Assembly (NCBI GenBank): GCA_025399215.1
Contig: MU621195.1
Location: 1-54,600 of the forward strand
Reading direction: 5' to 3'
Source: Globomyces pollinis-pini
Lineage: Eukaryota; Chytridiomycota; Chytridiomycetes; Rhizophydiales; Globomycetaceae
DNA length: 54,600 nucleotides
Shown here one piece after another: positions 11,072-23,500 of the stretch; the stretch's first letter is position 1; each line of letters opens with the position of its first letter. The notes beneath the pieces are model-generated. The model did no database searches. It had not been told where the DNA came from and was given only the letters and a program-made list of their open reading frames with translations. A program made the position numbers and the translations under genes.

Positions 11072-12423
11072 TCATTGAATGATTTTGGATGACCAACCAA
11101 TTGAAACTCTCGATATGTCAGTACTATTCAGTGTTGGTAGCGTGACATGATGGATTGAATTTCCTAGCTTCGCGTCACACCATGGCAGTATAGATGTGTT
11201 TGGAATACAGTTAATATAAATGCACCAGGTGCAAAAGTTTATATCAGTAAAGAAGCTGTAAATTAGAATACCAGTACCACCCAGCAAGAGAGGAATGCAC
11301 AAATAAACCAGAAATCTTTTACGAATTTTGTCCCACTTACTAAAGTAAAGTTTAGGCATCAAGATAGTTCCAGACTAGTATTAATAAAAAGATTTTCTTA
11401 CAATAATTCCAAATATCATTCCACCAAAATGAGCGTTATTGTCGATTCCAGGTAAGTATCCAACAGCCAATGAAACAATTATGTTCAGCATAATCTTTAA
11501 AAGTTCAATCCAAGGCCTATGGACCAGACTCCAATTTTGAATTAAGTCAATCAATACACAACCAATCAAACCTGAATGATTTTGAGATGATTTTTGTTAC
11601 CATACAATGATCCAGAACAACCAACAGATATAGCATTTACGTCACTCAAAGGTGCCCCGAAAAGAAATCCTCCTCCTCCTGAAATGAAGTATATCAGTGC
11701 CATTCTCCACCAACCAATTTCCTAGATGTTAACCAACCATTTTACCCGTTCCAATGGAAACCCAACGTTTATTTGCAATGCCATATTAAATGCTATATGG
11801 ATAGCACCGCTATGCAAGAAAATAGCAGTAAAAAATCGGTACCATTGATTAGGATCTTTAAAAGGTATGTACCCAGCAAATGAACAAACATCTTTCAGGA
11901 AACAAACTCGCTCATCATTCAGTGGATTTATTGGTCCGGTACCATTTATTGCTGCGGGACAAGTAAAGTAAGCATTTGGCACTTCATATCCAGTGTTTGA
12001 TTTCATACATGGTACATATCTGGCACCCATTGTAATTAAAATCTGAAGTTATTTACAGTCAATACATACTCCGTTAGCAGGTCCGATCATATAGTTCAGG
12101 GGGTTTAAAGCAATTACAGATCCAGTTTGTTTCCAATTGTAATAGAAGCTTAAACCACATATTATTACTTGAATAATTGACATAAATCCTAAAAACCACC
12201 TAAAGTTAATCCGATAAAATCAATACGGGCGATGTGATTTGGTTTTTGCAATCTCTTTTCGAACTTGTGGGTTATAGATTTTAGTGTAAGCTTCTTTATC
12301 AGTGTTAGGTACGTAATTTGCAGGAGGATTTAATAGGCACTCAAACGAATTTGCTCTAGATAGCGGCTCTGGATAGAATAAATATTCATCTTCCGGGTTG
12401 AATTTGTATTCTAGATTTTCCAT
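11072..12423 (-). CDS. Rhomboid-family intramembrane serine protease
   Basis: Six exons (complement 12423-12227, 12199-12070, 12042-11746, 11721-11601, 11571-11402, 11374-11072) give 405 aa with introns of 24-29 nt. A soluble N terminus precedes the first TM. A lumenal loop carries GARYVPCM and several Cys, as in iRhom/RHBDL-type proteins. The core shows RFFTAIFLHSGAIHIAFNM, the catalytic Ser motif GCSGSLYG and the catalytic His in NNAHFGG, so the protease is predicted active. Splicing joins the serine motif across an intron (GSLY-G), strong support for the model. After the core come a further TM and a Cys-rich tail of about 60 residues. It would cleave membrane proteins within the bilayer of the secretory pathway or plasma membrane. 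Confidence 0.9.
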
Positions 12424-12749
12424 AGTTTGGGGTGAAACTGTTTGGAGTTTGTTTACGTGAGAAATCTTTATCTTTACGTGATGATTAACTTACTCTTTAC
12501 ACGTGAGTCAAAACCATGGCATTCATGGTCATCAACTATATTAATAAGCTGTTATTTCATTTCCAAGTATTTTTATCTAACAGAGTTGCTGAAGAAATTA
12601 CCCATTTTTCATTTACATGTCAGTTCAGTTAAACTTAGGACAATAAAGTTATATATCTATCTATTCAGTATAAAATGTTTAAAGCACATCAGAGCAATCA
12701 GACGAGGGTCTTGGGTTGATATTCATTGTCCGAAGTTTCTCAAACAAAC
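12424..12749. other. Divergent promoter region of rhomboid and Treslin-like genes
   Basis: This 326-bp AT-rich spacer lies between head-to-head genes. I see no further gene. The apparent frame through it has no conserved content. Confidence 0.5.
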
Positions 12750-15700
12750 ATGAATATGATACCTTCAACTCCGAAAAAACCAATAGTATTGGGATCTCCA
12801 ACAACGCTGAATAAACCGATACCGCATGTTGTTTTCTTGATAGCAACTAGATGCTCTCAAACAAAGTTGGCAGTGATACGGATTCTTCTCTACATCCATC
12901 TTCATATTCATCCACAATTCACTTGGGGCTTCGAAATATTAGGGAATAAAAATCCAATGGGAAAGCGACTGGGAGTTTCTAAGCATATGTATAGTTTAGA
13001 TAGTTCATCACTCAAGAGTTTAAACACTGCACTTACAAATGCAACAGAGATACAATACACTTTACAGGATATAACTAACGCCTTGAAGCAACTGGCTATA
13101 CAAGCACAGTGGAATGGTGGTCCCACCGTTCCATTTCAATCCCCACTCAAACGGAAAGACTCAGCATGGAAAGGTTGGAAAGGGAATATAAAGTTGAGAA
13201 ACTACCTGTTCATAGTTGCATCACTTCCAACCTTAGGCAAAGAACTTTCAGAATTTGTTAGCTCCAAATCAGTATCGGCTGGTAATGACCTACGAGATGG
13301 TCTAGATATGTTGAAAGAGGAATTATTACAGGAAGATTTATGGATGGACTTGCTGAAAGAACGAATAGCAATGTCGTGGGTCAACATCGGTCCAGATTTC
13401 AACATTGCTAGTCGAGTTCCAAACGATAATGTGATTGAATCATTCACTGGTGCAATAATGAAGCAATTCGGAGGTGCAATTATGAACTCTTCTTTTCTCA
13501 CTTCAAATCAATTTCCTAGTTTGATGAAACTCATAAAAGCCGATTATTTGGATGCAACTTTGGTAAAGCAAACACTATTGTCAAAACGTGCATTTTTGGA
13601 GAGTTTTGATAAATTATACGCATCAAATCCTTTGCAAGGATACACAGCAATGTTTAGTTGTGAGAAACTACTGGATCATAAACCTTCGACCCTGAATCAA
13701 TTCTCATTATCAATTTCACATTTGTAAGATTATAACATCATTTACTTTAGAAATAATGTATCATTCAATATTCGTGATTCTTCCCTTTTTACTGCTATTG
13801 GATACACAAAAACGAGGTTTAATTTGAATGACGAACCAGATTTTAAATGTGTACCAACCACCAGTTGGGATGGTATATTAGAATTTTCTCTTTTAAGCCA
13901 ACGTACCAATATTAATGAATGCTATGTGGTTTTTTCTTTGGATTCCGCAGAAGGTGGTACCTTTAACTTTGTATTCTGCAACATATTACCAAATTTTGTG
14001 TATCTCTATTCAATTGAAGATTCGGATGTGTTCTACTTTGACCATCAATCATCCATCGAGTCGAATGGATCGCCTATAAATGAGGAATATATAGCGAGTG
14101 TGGAAGAACTAGTGAAAGAATCCGAAACATGGTTTTCATATGAAGAATTTCCACTCTATATGAAAGAATTTTTGCAAAATGGAGTTATCTTATCGTCTCA
14201 TTCCTCAATCGTTTCCAAATCATGTTTAGGTTTATTGAATATAAACGAATGCAAGTTACTAGCAACACCAAAATCAAAAAAGAAAAAGTAAATATTTCTT
14301 CTAACAAAAGGAGTGTTAATCAACCCCATCAAAAGCGAAAAGCAAATCCTACTGATTTAATAGTTGATGCTTATGCGACTTTGGAAAATCTTTATTTAGG
14401 GTTTGAATATTATTACAATTGCACATTGTTTCAGAAAGTAATATCCATTTTTAGTTCATCTGTAGTATTCGATTTTTGAATTTGTATCCATAATTATACC
14501 CAATCTATATGAGCAGCTGGTTCATCTTTCGGAGAGTGATAGCAAGAAAGCCGACCCAGTAAAAAGGACTATTTCGATTGATATTTAGATTGAAAATTTA
14601 CTAAGCTTCTACACTGGTAAGCTTATTGTAGGCATGCCGGCTTTGGAAGCGAAACATTTGAATTGGAACACTGCGTTCAGCTATTTGATCAACTCAGATG
14701 GCCAATTAAAGAACGCTGCGAATGAAATGGAATCTTTTACATCAAGTTGGTTTCTAAGAAAGAAACATTTAAATGACCAAAAGGAGAAAAAGGTGGATCA
14801 CAAAATTCTATATAGACAATCACTAAAGGAGTTGAAGCAAACCGAGTAATTAAGCTTAATTTCATGCTTTAGATGTAAACTTCAGTGTATCATTTGGTTA
14901 GAGTGTTTACGAATTCATTCAGAGTCTAAATTACCAATACCAGATTGCAAATTATTCAAAATATCAAAGAAAAAATCTAGAAAGGAAACAATGAAGGCAC
15001 ATTTTGAATTGGCTGTCGAGGAGCTGATGGATAAACTTCTGATTTGGTCAGTTAACTTTGAAGATAATAGCTCAAACCAAATTTGGTATGATTTTATTAT
15101 GCCTATTGTGGTTGTCTTGTAAGTTGATTTGCTAATAAGCGCATAGTTACCAAGATTCTTTACCTGAAATTGTTGAAAAACTCAAAATCAAGACGGGAGG
15201 AGGAGGAGATTCTACTGTCCAATTAAATTCTCCAATAGTTAAAAAACGGAAATCTACAAAGACTAAATTTGCAAAAGAGAATCTAGTAATGCCAGCCACA
15301 TTGCACGTAAAGAAGTCATCTTCTACTATAGCGCAACTTGCTCGTCGACAGATTGCCACCCACAAAACGAAGTCAAAACGAAAAAATATTAAAAGGAGCA
15401 TCAGTTCAGACGATGTTTTATCACAAACTTTAACTTTAGACGATTTTTTGAATCATTCGCAATCTTCCCAACCAGAAAGTTTTTCAATGGCCTCGCAAGA
15501 AGAACAGAAACCTTCTACAGTTCATATACTTGACCAAAACCACTCTGTACGCCAACCTATATTTATTCCAGAAACGCCAGCAAAGTAAAGTGTAGTTTGC
15601 TAAATTGTAGAATGACCAATGCTTCTTTTGATCTTCAAAGCCCACCAATGCAAAGTCCTGGGTTTCTAAGTCCAGTTCGATCTCGAAAGAAAGTATCGAT

Positions 15701-15842
15701 CGATCTCATCGAACCACTTTACAGTCCAACTCATAAAGTACGTCCTAGAAATCTACAAAGTAGATTTCTTCAATGTACACCTACCAAGAAAAGCAGTAGC
15801 AGTATGTTTTCAGAAAACTTTATACCTGCGACACCTAAATAG
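12750..15842 (+). CDS. Treslin/TICRR (Sld3)-like DNA replication initiation factor
   Basis: Eight exons (12750-13723, 13751-14287, 14311-14437, 14466-14558, 14589-14845, 14873-15118, 15147-15584, 15611-15842) give 967 aa. The first ATG in frame is used. The N-terminal block, with a buried strand (PHVVFLIATRCS), helix and then TWGFEILGNKNPMGKRLG, resembles the vWA-like Treslin N terminus. The middle has helical blocks (LEAKHLNWNTAFSYL, LQCIIWLECLRIHSE, FYQDSLPEIVEKL) comparable to the Sld3/Treslin domain that binds Cdc45. The C terminus is basic and disordered, with many SP/TP sites and the repeated motifs FIPETPAK and FIPATPK, as expected for CDK-controlled binding to Dpb11/TopBP1. The family call rests on architecture and short matches. 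The gene model itself is firm. Confidence 0.5.
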
Positions 15843-16002
15843 ATTTGTATAAAACAAATAATCAATTGATAAAGAGATTTCTATTTTTTTTCCTTTATAA
15901 GCTTTAAAGAACCGAAACAGTTTACGAAAGTATCGTAGATATTTTATCCAATAGTGGTGTACATTACATGGATGTTGGTAAAATTTCGCTTTTTTTCTTC
16001 TA

Positions 16003-18989
16003 ATGGCGGATAGCGATGATGATCTGCAAGGGCAGGATTTGAGTCTTTTAGACGATGATTCAGATTTAAATGATGAAACTTTTGGAGATCTTGATACGAC
16101 AAATATTGGTATGGTTTAGTGATGCTGAAGTGTAGGAACTGACTTTGATTTCGGTCACTCTGAGAATCCACCAAGAAAAAATCCATCGAATGAATTTGGA
16201 TTTATGGTATTTAATATTCATTCATTTTATGTTAGAATGCAGTACAGCATAGACATGTTAATCTTTAGGAACAACCATCTGGGTTAAGACAATCTAATGT
16301 AAATTACTCAAGTCTAACTTTCAAAGAATTTTTCGACTATGAACCAAATGATGCCAAATGCTCATAATCAGCACCAAAACTTTATGAATATGGAACGTGA
16401 ACGGGCAAGAATTCAACAGCTGTCATTTAATACTCATATGAATCAACAAATACCAGTTCATCAACAAAGGCAAGCTCCAAATCAACCAATGTCGCTGGAA
16501 CAAGTTGAAGCTGCTATGCGGGCACAGCATCATATGCAAGCAAACATTCAACCAAAACCACAAATGACATATCAACAACCCGGAATACATTCTTCTGCAC
16601 CACAAACTAGAATGGCATACCCAAATGACGTTAGTAATGGTCGACATGCTTCGCCATTGAATTCAAATGGACACCCTCAGCAACTTGGACATCCACAACA
16701 ACCTTTGCAAGATATACCACCAATAATTATTGATGGTAGTGACAATACTTAATGAATTAATCGTATAGGGGTTATCAAACCTCCTTTGAATTTGGAAATA
16801 CCGGAGAAGGCAGCAGTCTTCGAATATGTACCATTATTCTTCTAAGTGTAGATGCAAAAAATTCGACCACTTTCGGAGTTTATCCCGACACTAATGAACA
16901 CACTTTATCGAATCAGAGGAGATCGAGAGGCAGATAATTTAAGACAGTTGAATTTAATTGTAATTTTAAATATTGCATTAAACTTTAGCGAAATACTGTA
17001 CTTGCCCAATTTGAGCTTTTAAACAGAGGAATTTTCATATTGCGACCAGAAACCGTAATCCAGATATATACTGCACTGATGCAATTTTTCCAATATGGTG
17101 AAGCCATGGAGTTGTCACTACAACAAGCCGCACACATTCCTAGTCAAACAAAGGATAATGTTAAGAGCGAAAATTCTGTTGAAAATATCGTTACAGATGA
17201 CAAAGAAGAATTAGAAGATGTTGTAAATCAAACTTCGTCCACCACAGACTCTGGCCGAAAAAAAACCCATTCACCAAAACAGTCCAAACCTAGTACTGAA
17301 GTTACTGAAGAGGAAAACGACGTTGTCGAAGTTCGGTTTGATGAGTTTGATTTTCCTGAATTGGGCCAAGTAAAGCAAGAGTTATCTGAAAAGCCTGATG
17401 TCCATCGTACCAGCAGACAGGGCAATCAAAAGCAACGCCGCCAAGAGCAGCAAGAAAACCGCCATGCGGAACCAAAGCGTGGAAAACAAACCTGGGTTCG
17501 ACTGGATGAAGGTCAAATTCAAGAATTAGACGATTTAAACCTTCCACGACATGTAACAGCAGTTCTTGCTGATTATTTAGGAGAGATATCGTGGAATGAT
17601 GAGGAAATTCGAAAAAGAACTAATTGCCAAGATTCAAATTGCACAACTGGTGACAGAGAAACCACTTGTGGATGATTATTACTTTCAGGCATTCACCAAA
17701 CCGGAAAGCGCACCAAAACCGAAAGGTACTCTGCATAAGTCTCAGATGGCTGGTCAATTAATTGCTGGAAAAGGTCAAGGAGCCATAATTTCCAATCAAA
17801 TGCAACAGCAAATGAAAAGATTAATAGAAAATCGAAAAGCATCGAAAACTCGAGAAACCAATTGTAATTAACTAAAGTATTTACCATACTAGTGGCACTG
17901 GATGGTGCATTAGGCAAAATTGAAAAAAACACTACTCGAAATCCGAAACGAGCAATTCAAATAACTACACCTGCAAAATCTCAAACATTTTCAGGAGTAT
18001 TATCGACAATTAAAATATTGAAACACATTGAAAAAATATATGATAGAGTTTTGGCTGTTGATACCCTAAGTAGACGAAAAATTGAACCCAATGAAGTGGA
18101 AGAGTTAGAAGAACAGTATTGCATGCTTTCTAACATTTAGTGAAGCAAGTATAAGTGAAGCAAAATCAGATCTGTATTGGGCAATGGTTACCACCGAGTC
18201 TATCCCATTAGAGTATTATTTTTTTCTAACATCTAGAGTTCCACATCCGTTGATAGCGTCCATGAATATTCAAAAGGGCTTAATTGCCATTAGCAGAGCT
18301 CTGTCAAAGTTGAACCAGAAACAGACACTAGGGATATTTTCTACTCTATTAACTCGTTTGGAATGTTTGAACGTCTGTAATTCCGGTTTGGGTAAAGACA
18401 CCGAGAAGGTAGCCATTACTAGTCTAATTGTAGGTTGAAGCGTTTATGTCTCACATACTTCCTTCCTTAGTACATGTTATTGCCGATTCAACTTTAACAG
18501 TTGTCAGTTCTTTGATGAAAATTATTCTAGATAGGCATAATTTAATTTGGCTAGCTAAGTCCAGAGTAGGGCTCGTAATACTAACAGTGATGTTATCTCG
18601 CGCTGAGACTTTACAGCAAGCTGTCGTATCACCCATCCTTGATCCACCATCTGAGCAAGAACTTTCTATGTGGTCAGAAATTTATAATTTCTTGTTTATA
18701 TCTTATCAAGGCCAATTTCCATCACTTTTTGACCCCAAAACAAAACCAGATGATGAAGTGTATGTATGGCAGTTTTTGTCAGCGATGGCAGTAGGAGCCT
18801 CTGGTATTGAACATCAGAGAATACTTGTGTCGGAACTAAGGTTTAATTTCATTAAAGCTAATATTTAGAGAGAATATGATCCAAACTGCTAAAACAAATC
18901 ATCCACGAGCAATGGAGAATGTGAATTTGTTTTTGAATGCTTTAGGACTAAATATTGATGCAGCTCAATTGGTAGCAATGGCTCAATAG
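16003..18989 (+). CDS. PAT1: PAT1-like deadenylation-dependent mRNA decapping activator with an internal extra domain
   Basis: Exons 16003-16108, 16136-16206, 16236-16241 (6-nt micro-exon, tentative), 16269-16298, 16327-16735, 16769-16827, 16852-16959, 16989-17552, 17581-17863, 17893-18115, 18141-18408, 18434-18840 and 18869-18989 give 884 aa. The acidic N terminus (DETFGDL) and a Q-rich region with MSLEQVEAAMRAQ match PAT1. YRGMMRKFEKELIAKIQIAQL and VDDYYFQAF start the middle domain. LDGALGKIEKNT and the helical C-terminal domain ending in NVNLFLNALGL complete the match. PAT1 links Lsm1-7 to Dcp2 in P-bodies. Between the Q-rich and middle parts sits an unexpected helical block (exons 16769-17552, about residues 210-295) recalling the Sec31/SRA1 C-terminal fold. 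Confidence 0.85.
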
Positions 18990-19049
18990 AAATAAAGTAA
19001 TATTCAATGCTGGATATCATTTATTGGTTGCGTTCAAACTAATTGATGG

Positions 19050-19840
19050 TCATATATTTTCCATCTGTTCAACTGGATAGACTTTTTTCGATTCTTTTTC
19101 CTTTTGCTTCGCTATTTTTGATTCTTTCACCTTCATCTTTTCCTTTTCCATATCTAGTTTTATTCTTTTACTTAGTGAGGCCTTATTTTCAGTAATGGCG
19201 TTGATGAGCCAGTTTATACCTATCGATTTTAGAGTTGGACACAAACCCTCTACTAGTATTTCGCGTCCTTCTTGTGTTTCAATATCACATAGCTTAATAC
19301 AAAATAGAGAACCTTCATTCAATAAAGATTGTAGGCCAAGCACATTAGACAGCTCGTTATGATTTAAATATCCTTTTTTCCATTTATTTCCAATGCTTTG
19401 TTGCATTAATTGACGTGTACTTACATTAAAATTGGTTTGCCTTTCATCATTGGATTCTTGGCCATTTCTTGGAAAGATGCTTTACATTCATCAAATCTCG
19501 ATTTGCAATTTACATCTACTACAAATATACAACCAAATACATCCATATAATAACTTGGCCAAACTTTTCTGAACTTTACATGACCACCAACATCAAAAAA
19601 TGTCAAACAAGCTTTCTTTTGCTTCATGTAGGAAATGCAAGCAAATTTTGATAATTTTGTGTATTTGAACACTGCTGTTGTGGTATTAAATCCCCATTGC
19701 GCTCGATTTGGTTTTGATTCATCTTGTTGTTAGTAAAACTTGTAAGTATTACCTCCTTGTAGACGAAGTATTGTTGTAGTCTTTCCGGCATTATCTAATC
19801 CCAAAACTGCTACATTAAAATTACAGTTATTGAAATTCAT
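19050..19840 (-). CDS. ARL13: ARL13-like small GTPase (ciliary Arf-like type)
   Basis: Exons complement 19840-19753, 19722-19425 and 19395-19050 (introns 30 and 29 nt) give 243 aa. The P-loop is GLDNAGKTTT. Switch II is DVGGHVKFRKVW, where ordinary Arfs have Gln after GG and ARL13B has a Gly. The segment from YY to KGKPIL (FGCIFVVD, SFQEMAKNPMM) aligns best with ARL13B (IFVVD, MLRHP, SGKPIL). The guanine-specificity motif NKxD reads NKWK. A lysine-rich C-terminal helix follows the G domain, as in ARL13 proteins. ARL13 acts in cilia as the exchange factor for ARL3 and in lipidated-cargo traffic, so its presence suggests a flagellated life stage. No N-terminal Cys palmitoylation run is seen. 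A diverged Arf-like protein of other function remains possible. Confidence 0.7.
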
Positions 19841-19878
19841 CTTTTTGAACGCGACAAAAGCTACGTTGAAGGTGAAAA

Positions 19879-19963
19879 ATCACGAAGTGATTTACAAAAT
19901 GATAATCGGAAAGTATGAAGTTATGAATGAGAATACTTCTTTTGAGGATACAGGTAATTCAAC
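19879..19963 (+). repeat. Direct repeat, copy A
   Basis: About 85 bp starting ATCACGAAGTGATTTAC recurs 430 bp downstream (20309-20393) with about four mismatches. Weaker similarity continues beyond both copies, for example an ATGAATCAWAAATATCATT block at about 20080 and 20500. This indicates an old tandem duplication of a roughly 430-bp unit. Copy A lacks the upstream part of the frame present around copy B but has an intron-like GT donor that copy B lacks. Confidence 0.8.
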
Positions 19964-20205
19964 CTTTCCAGTAGTTTAGTGTATGTTCTAAAATACTCAA
20001 CTATTTTCTAGCTTATCTTGATTGAATTCAGGAATTACAGTGTTCTAAATTGTAGCACGGTTTCATTAGAACTTCTAATGAATCAAAAATATCATTGAAG
20101 GTTGTTCTATAAGTTTGTATCAAAAATTCCTAGATTTAAGCAAAGCACACTGAGTTTTAATATGCTGAAGGTCTTTAAGGTTTTAATAGCTTAGAGTGTG
20201 CCAAT

Positions 20206-20409
20206 GTGCCTCCAATAGACAAATGCTCAATAATTGTTATCATTAGAAGTCCTTTTAAAGAATTTACTATGAGTCAGGCATTCATCTTATTAGACCTTGA
20301 AGATGAATATCACGAAGTGATTTACAAAATGATAATCGGAAAGTATGAAGTTATGAAAGAGAAGACTTCTTTTGAGGATACAAATAATTCAACTCAATAT
20401 CTCTCCTAA
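20206..20409 (+). CDS. Small hypothetical frame containing repeat copy B
   Basis: The frame is open for about 67 codons. The first in-frame ATG is near 20269 and gives about 46 residues beginning MSQAFILLDLEDEYHEV; anything upstream would need another exon. The hydrophobic-acidic strand followed by KMIIGKYEVM is faintly like the beta-barrel of the small cohesion/clamp-loader subunit Ctf8, but too short to claim. Half of it (20309-20393) is duplicated at 19879-19963. It could be a young small gene, the remains of one, or non-coding. Confidence 0.3.
   Translation: MPPIDKCSIIVIIRSPFKEFTMSQAFILLDLEDEYHEVIYKMIIGKYEVMKEKTSFEDTNNSTQYLS
20309..20393 (+). repeat. Direct repeat, copy B
   Basis: This is the partner of 19879-19963 at an offset of 430 bp. 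The match ends around the AATTCAAC of both copies. It lies inside the small open frame and just upstream of the SF3B1 gene. Confidence 0.8.
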
Positions 20410-20570
20410 CGTCGACCAGCTTCAAATACCTTACATTAATATTAGAAAAGGGTTCATTAAATCGATTATTTATCTTGATCGAATCTCATTATTCTAATGA
20501 ATCATAAATATCATTTGATTTGAAGTTCAATTTTTTTTTAATAATTTTTCTCCCTATTCATTCAATCCAA

Positions 20571-23500
20571 ATGGACGTTGATGGTAAACTTGCTAAGATG
20601 CTGATGGTAGATATTGACAAGGAAATAAGAGATCAGCAAAAAGCTAGAGAACAATTGAAAAAACCAGTAGATAGTAAAGATTCTTATGATACGTTTTACA
20701 ATGATCAAGAATACACTTCATCCATTCCAATGGAAACTGAAGAGGAAGATGAAGAAACTCAAACTAATAACAATCCAGTTCAAAGGCGTACCTTCTCAGC
20801 ACCGAAGGACGCTCTAGCAGAAGTACTGGACCAAGATCATGATGATTCTTTTGATCCTATGAAATATGCTCGACCTTCAAAAGTTATACACGAAAGAGAA
20901 TCTAGTTATCAACAGCAGAGACTCAAAAGAGAGCTTTCTCCAGAAAGAGCCGACCCATTCAAAAGAGGGTCAAAGGACAGTCAACGTTCTTACAAGGAAG
21001 TGATGCGGGATGTGGAATTAGACAGGGAAAAAGCAGAACTAATGAGACAGATTGAAAGAAAAGAAAAGGAAGATATTGGCAAGTTAGCGAAAGCAAGGCA
21101 TGAGGAACAAACTCAAAAAGTTGAACCGAAAAAGAAACGAAGATGGGATCAGCAATCGGAAACTGAAGAAGTGGCAAAAAATTCAGAGTGGGAAGAAAGT
21201 GACGAAGCGAAACCGAAAGAAAATGGAAGTCAATGGGAACAGACTCCAGTAAAAAAAGATCGCTGGAGTGAAACTCCTGCTGGAAATGCAGCATGGGATG
21301 CAACACCCAAAGCTTCTGGAACTGGAGAAACACCTAAAAGATCCCGATGGGACCAGACTCCTACAGCATCCACTCCTGTCGGCGACAAAAGCGCTAATAC
21401 TCCTAATAGCGTTCCAATGACGCCAAATTCGGCATCTAGATACCAGCAAGAACTTGATTACCGTAATCGGTACTTGAGCGATGAAGAATTAAACAGCATA
21501 TTTCCTGTAGATGGCTACACAATACTAGAGGCACCAGCATCATATCAACCCATCAGAACACCTGCTAGGAAACTAACTTCTACTCCTTTACCTTCAGACG
21601 GCTTTAGCATGCAGGAACCCCAGTTACCAGAATCTATGGAAGCTCCTCCAGAAATTCCTGGAGTTCAGGGACTTCAATTTTTCAAAAGTGACGATGCACA
21701 ATATTTTGGTAAATTAATGGATACAAGAGAAGATAACGATCTTACACTTGATGAGTTAAAAGACAGAAAAATCATGCGATTACTCTTGAAAATTAAAAAT
21801 GGTGCCCCACCAACCCGAAAAATTGCATTGCGACAAATAACAGATGGTGCTCGTTTGTTTGGTGCCGGTCCATTGTTTAACCATATTTTACCACTATTAA
21901 TGTCCCCAACTTTGGAAGATCAAGAACGTCATTTGTTGGTAAAGGTTATTGACCGAGTTATGTATAAATTGGACGATCTCGTTAGACCTTTTGCCCACAA
22001 AATTCTTGTTGTGATTGAACCGATGCTTATTGATGAAGATTATTATGCAAGAGTTGAAGGTCGAGAAATCATCAGTAATTTGGCAAAAGCAGCAGGATTG
22101 GCCACAATGATTGCAACTATGCGTCCTGATATCGATCATCCAGATGAATATGTTCGTAATACAACTGCCCGAGCATTTGCCGTTGTAGCTTCCGCTTTAG
22201 GAATTCCTGCTTTACTTCCGTTTTTGAAAGCAGTGTGTCGCTCAAGAAAATCGTGGCAAGCTCGTCATACTGGTATTAAGATTGTACAACAAATTGCCAT
22301 TTTACTGGGTTGTGCAGTACTACCCCATTTGAGAAGTTTAGTAGAAGCAATTGGACATGGTAAGACCTTGTTGATTAATGAATTTTTAGGGTTGGAAGAT
22401 GAACAGCAGAAAGTACGTACGGTTACAGCACTAGCATTGGCTGCTTTAGCTGAAGCGGCATCTCCATATGGGATTGAATCATTTGAGTCAGTCATTGACC
22501 CTCTTTTTGAGGGTATTGCCAAACATCGAGGAAAAGGATTAGCCGCTTTCTTCAAGGCCATTGGGTTTATTATTCCTTTGTTTGACCCAACTCTTGCAAA
22601 CGTGTACACTCGTAATATGATGGGTCGCTTAACCGATCAATTTGATACGCCTGATGAAGAGATGAAGAAAATTGTACTGAAAGTCTTGAAGCAATGTATA
22701 GGAACTGAAGGGGTCGATGCAGCATATATCAAAGTTAAAATTCTACCAAAGTTTTTTAAATATTTCTGGGTACATCGAATGGCTTTAGATCGAAGAAATT
22801 ATAAACAACTAGTGGAAACAACAGTGGAAATTGCACAAAAAGTGTCAGTTTCAGAGATCATTGGGCAAATTGTGGAAGATTTAAAGGATGCTTCAGAGCC
22901 ATTTAGAAAGATGGTTATGGAAACCATTGAAGCAATTGTACAGTCTTTGGGAACTTCTGATATTGATGATCGTTTAGAGGAGGTACTGATTGATGGTATT
23001 CTTTATGCATTTCAAGAACAAACTCAAGAAGACCAAGTTATGTTGAATGGTTTTGGAACTGTTGTGAATTCATTGGGACTTCGGGTTAAACCTTATTTGC
23101 CTCAGATCTGTTCAACAATACTTTGGCGTCTCAATAATAAATCCGCAAAAGTTCGTCAACAAGCTGCCGATTTGATTTCAAAAGTGGCAGTTGTGATGCG
23201 AACATGTGGTGAAGAGAAACTGATGAGTCAATTGGGGGTTGTGTTATTTGAATATTTGGGAGAAGAGTATCCAGAAGTGCTTGGTTCTATCCTGAAAGCA
23301 CTGAAGTCGATTGTCAACGTTATTGGAATGTCCAATATGACTCCACCTATCAAGGATCTTTTGCCTAGATTGACACCTATTTTGAAGAATCGACACGAAA
23401 AAGTGCAAGAAAATTGTATTGATTTAGTGGGACGAATTGCTGATCGAGGTTCCGAGTATGTTTCTGCTAGAGAGTGGATGCGAATCTGTTTTGAACTGTT

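Noticed and set aside
14395..14404. Second telomere-like TTTAGGGTTT string
   Set aside because: It lies inside a coding exon of the Treslin-like gene, which shows that such strings arise by chance and weakens the telomerase-RNA idea at 46370.
14624..14638. Possible 15-nt intron (GTAAGCTTATTGTAG) in the Treslin-like gene
   Set aside because: Its length is a multiple of three and the frame stays open unspliced; 15 nt is below every other intron here, so it was kept as coding.
21183..21449. Minus-strand frames opposite the SF3B1 N terminus
   Set aside because: They are shadows of a highly conserved plus-strand gene.
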